A stretch of 64,000 nucleotides of DNA from NCBI GenBank assembly GCA_964023205.1, contig OZ026835.1, positions 44,365,083 through 44,429,082 of the forward strand, in the 5' to 3' direction. The position numbers and the translations under genes are program-made. Source of the DNA: Lutraria lutraria (lineage: Eukaryota > Mollusca > Bivalvia > Venerida > Mactridae). Shown here piece after piece: positions 40,010 to 64,000 of this stretch (positions are counted from its first letter, which is position 1; each line of letters opens with the position of its first letter). The notes under the pieces were generated by a model. It searched no databases, was not told the origin of the DNA, and was given only the letters and a program-made list of their open reading frames with translations.

Positions 40010-40770
40010 TAGCAGAATTGTGAAGAGAAAGCATTTATTTATCTTACAGATCAGAAAGTACTTTACAGTGTCATGCAAGAAATTCGAGATCATCATGATT
40101 TCGTTAACCAATGATGATTAACTATACAGCCATACAAAAGTCAACTCTAATAAGAAATACTTAACTTGATGTGAAAACAATGGTTGAACATAAATAAAAA
40201 CATCAAAATTAATACAGGGCAAAAAAATGTTTGAAGGAATCTTGATGAGTGAATTAAAGTAAAAAGATTGTATAAAGGTAATGAGTAACTACTCAGTTTT
40301 CTATACATTTGTATAATGAATTCAGAGTTCACAGTCTCAACTCACTAAACATGCCAATTGACATTAATAGACCATTTTTAAACAACATTAGGGCCTTAAA
40401 ATCCAATAATAGCTTTAAATATTAGGGCATCAAAATCAAACAATAGCTTTAAATATTAGGGCATCAAAATCAAATAATAGTTTTAAATATTAAGCTTAAA
40501 ATATCAGGGCCTACAAAATCAAACAGAAAAGGGACAGATGGAATAACGTGTTGATATAAAAGCTGCTGTATAAGCATATTTCACATACAGGAAGTGAGGC
40601 CCTTGTCATACACCCTACCTAATTCCAAACTGTCCTCAATTTAGGACACACTTAAATATAGATGTATATATGAAAATCACATGTTCATCTCCGGTTTTAA
40701 ATATATACACATAGAAACTCAAAGGTATTGGTATATAAAGACTTTGACAAAAAGAAAGCGAATGGCTATG
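40010..40770 (-). other. Candidate 3' UTR of the zinc-finger gene
   Basis: This follows the TAG at 40771 on the minus strand and holds no coding signal. It contains a three-unit tandem repeat (about 40385-40500) and an AATAAA hexamer on the minus strand at 40034-40039. The 3' boundary is a guess without transcript data. Confidence 0.3.
40385..40500. repeat. Tandem repeat, about 38-bp unit, three copies
   Basis: The phrase 'tttaaatattagggcatcaa' recurs with a roughly 38-bp period, with decaying copies at both ends ('acattagggccttaaaatcc', 'ttaaaatatcagggcc'). Confidence 0.75.
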
Positions 40771-63636
<22,866 letters not shown>

Positions 63637-63882
63637 CTGAAAATATGAAAAATATGATCAAAACATAAAAATCATGCATCTTTGAAAAATAAATACAATT
63701 AATCACTCATAAAATACTCCGGAAAATACATATCAATGACCAACATAATAATTATTAATAATTATTAATTGCAGTTAAGGTTGCAAACAATAATAAACCA
63801 TTATTAATTTTCATAATTTTGCTATGTGATCTTTTTGACATGCATGTCAGTAGTATACAGTTTCTATAAAACAAGGAGACTC

Positions 63883-64000
63883 GCCCTCTTAGCTCAGTGG
63901 TTAGAGCGTTTGTCTACTGAACGAGAGGTTGTCAATTCGAAACCCGGGCAAGGCTCACACTATCCGTGACAAATTTGACTAAAGATATTACATCCTATGT
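63883..64000 (+). repeat. tRNA-derived SINE, cut by window edge
   Basis: GCCCTCTTAGCTCAGTGGTT carries a good D arm (GCTC...GAGC) and A box; AATTCGAAACC is a B box. The anticodon stem does not pair, and the sequence runs on into 'tatccgtgacaaatttgact', a body I associate with bivalve tRNA-like SINEs. So it is a SINE, not a tRNA gene. It is upstream of exon A in an intron or flank. Confidence 0.75.

Noticed and set aside
63883..63956. Functional tRNA gene
   Set aside because: Acceptor and anticodon stems do not pair properly and the sequence continues into a SINE body.

Overview
The window looks like nuclear DNA of an invertebrate, most likely a bivalve mollusc. It is AT-rich by eye, has almost no long open reading frames, shows GT-AG introns, and carries many tRNA-derived SINEs, LINE relics, MITEs and minisatellites. 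The bivalve inference rests on two repeat types I remember from bivalve genomes: repeats with the 'ggacggacggacc' and 'gggcataactc' signature, and a tRNA-like SINE at the right edge. It was not tested by a search.

One gene can be reconstructed with confidence. A multi-exon zinc-finger gene lies on the minus strand from 63636 (its 5' part runs off the right edge) down to a stop codon at 40771. Ten exons join with matching splice phases into 437 codons plus a stop. An acidic, Gly/Glu/Asp-rich N-terminal part is followed by nine tandem zinc fingers (eight C2H2, the last C2HC) and a Gln/Val-rich C-terminal tail. It is probably a nuclear, nucleic-acid-binding regulator. I do not recognise the orthologue, so no symbol is given.

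Layout. 1-3800: gene-free, with a 506-bp inverted-repeat element flanked by a 5-bp duplication and six copies (plus one degenerate) of a 15-base motif, GTTACACTCGGGACA. 3800-13000: nearly featureless, with one SINE and one 78-bp hairpin element. 13080-16320: two arrays of the palindrome TTCATGAA with a dispersed repeat between them. 16.3-31 kb: mostly featureless, with scattered MITEs, hairpin elements, SINEs and two tandem arrays. 31-40.7 kb: a possible small broken ORF, SINEs, a LINE relic and the 3' flank of the zinc-finger gene. 40.7-48.1 kb: the zinc-finger-coding exons, with introns packed with transposons (pogo-like, CAGT-ended and hAT-like MITEs, a LINE tail, a 20-bp minisatellite, a hairpin element). 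48.1-61 kb: one 12.9-kb intron filled with repeats. 61-64 kb: three exons encoding the N-terminal part.

The non-genic content is mainly small non-autonomous elements with clear termini. The most unusual signals are the repeated 15-mer, the 78-bp fold-back family in both orientations, and the TTCATGAA arrays. I saw no rRNA, functional tRNA, CRISPR, viral or bacterial-type gene.
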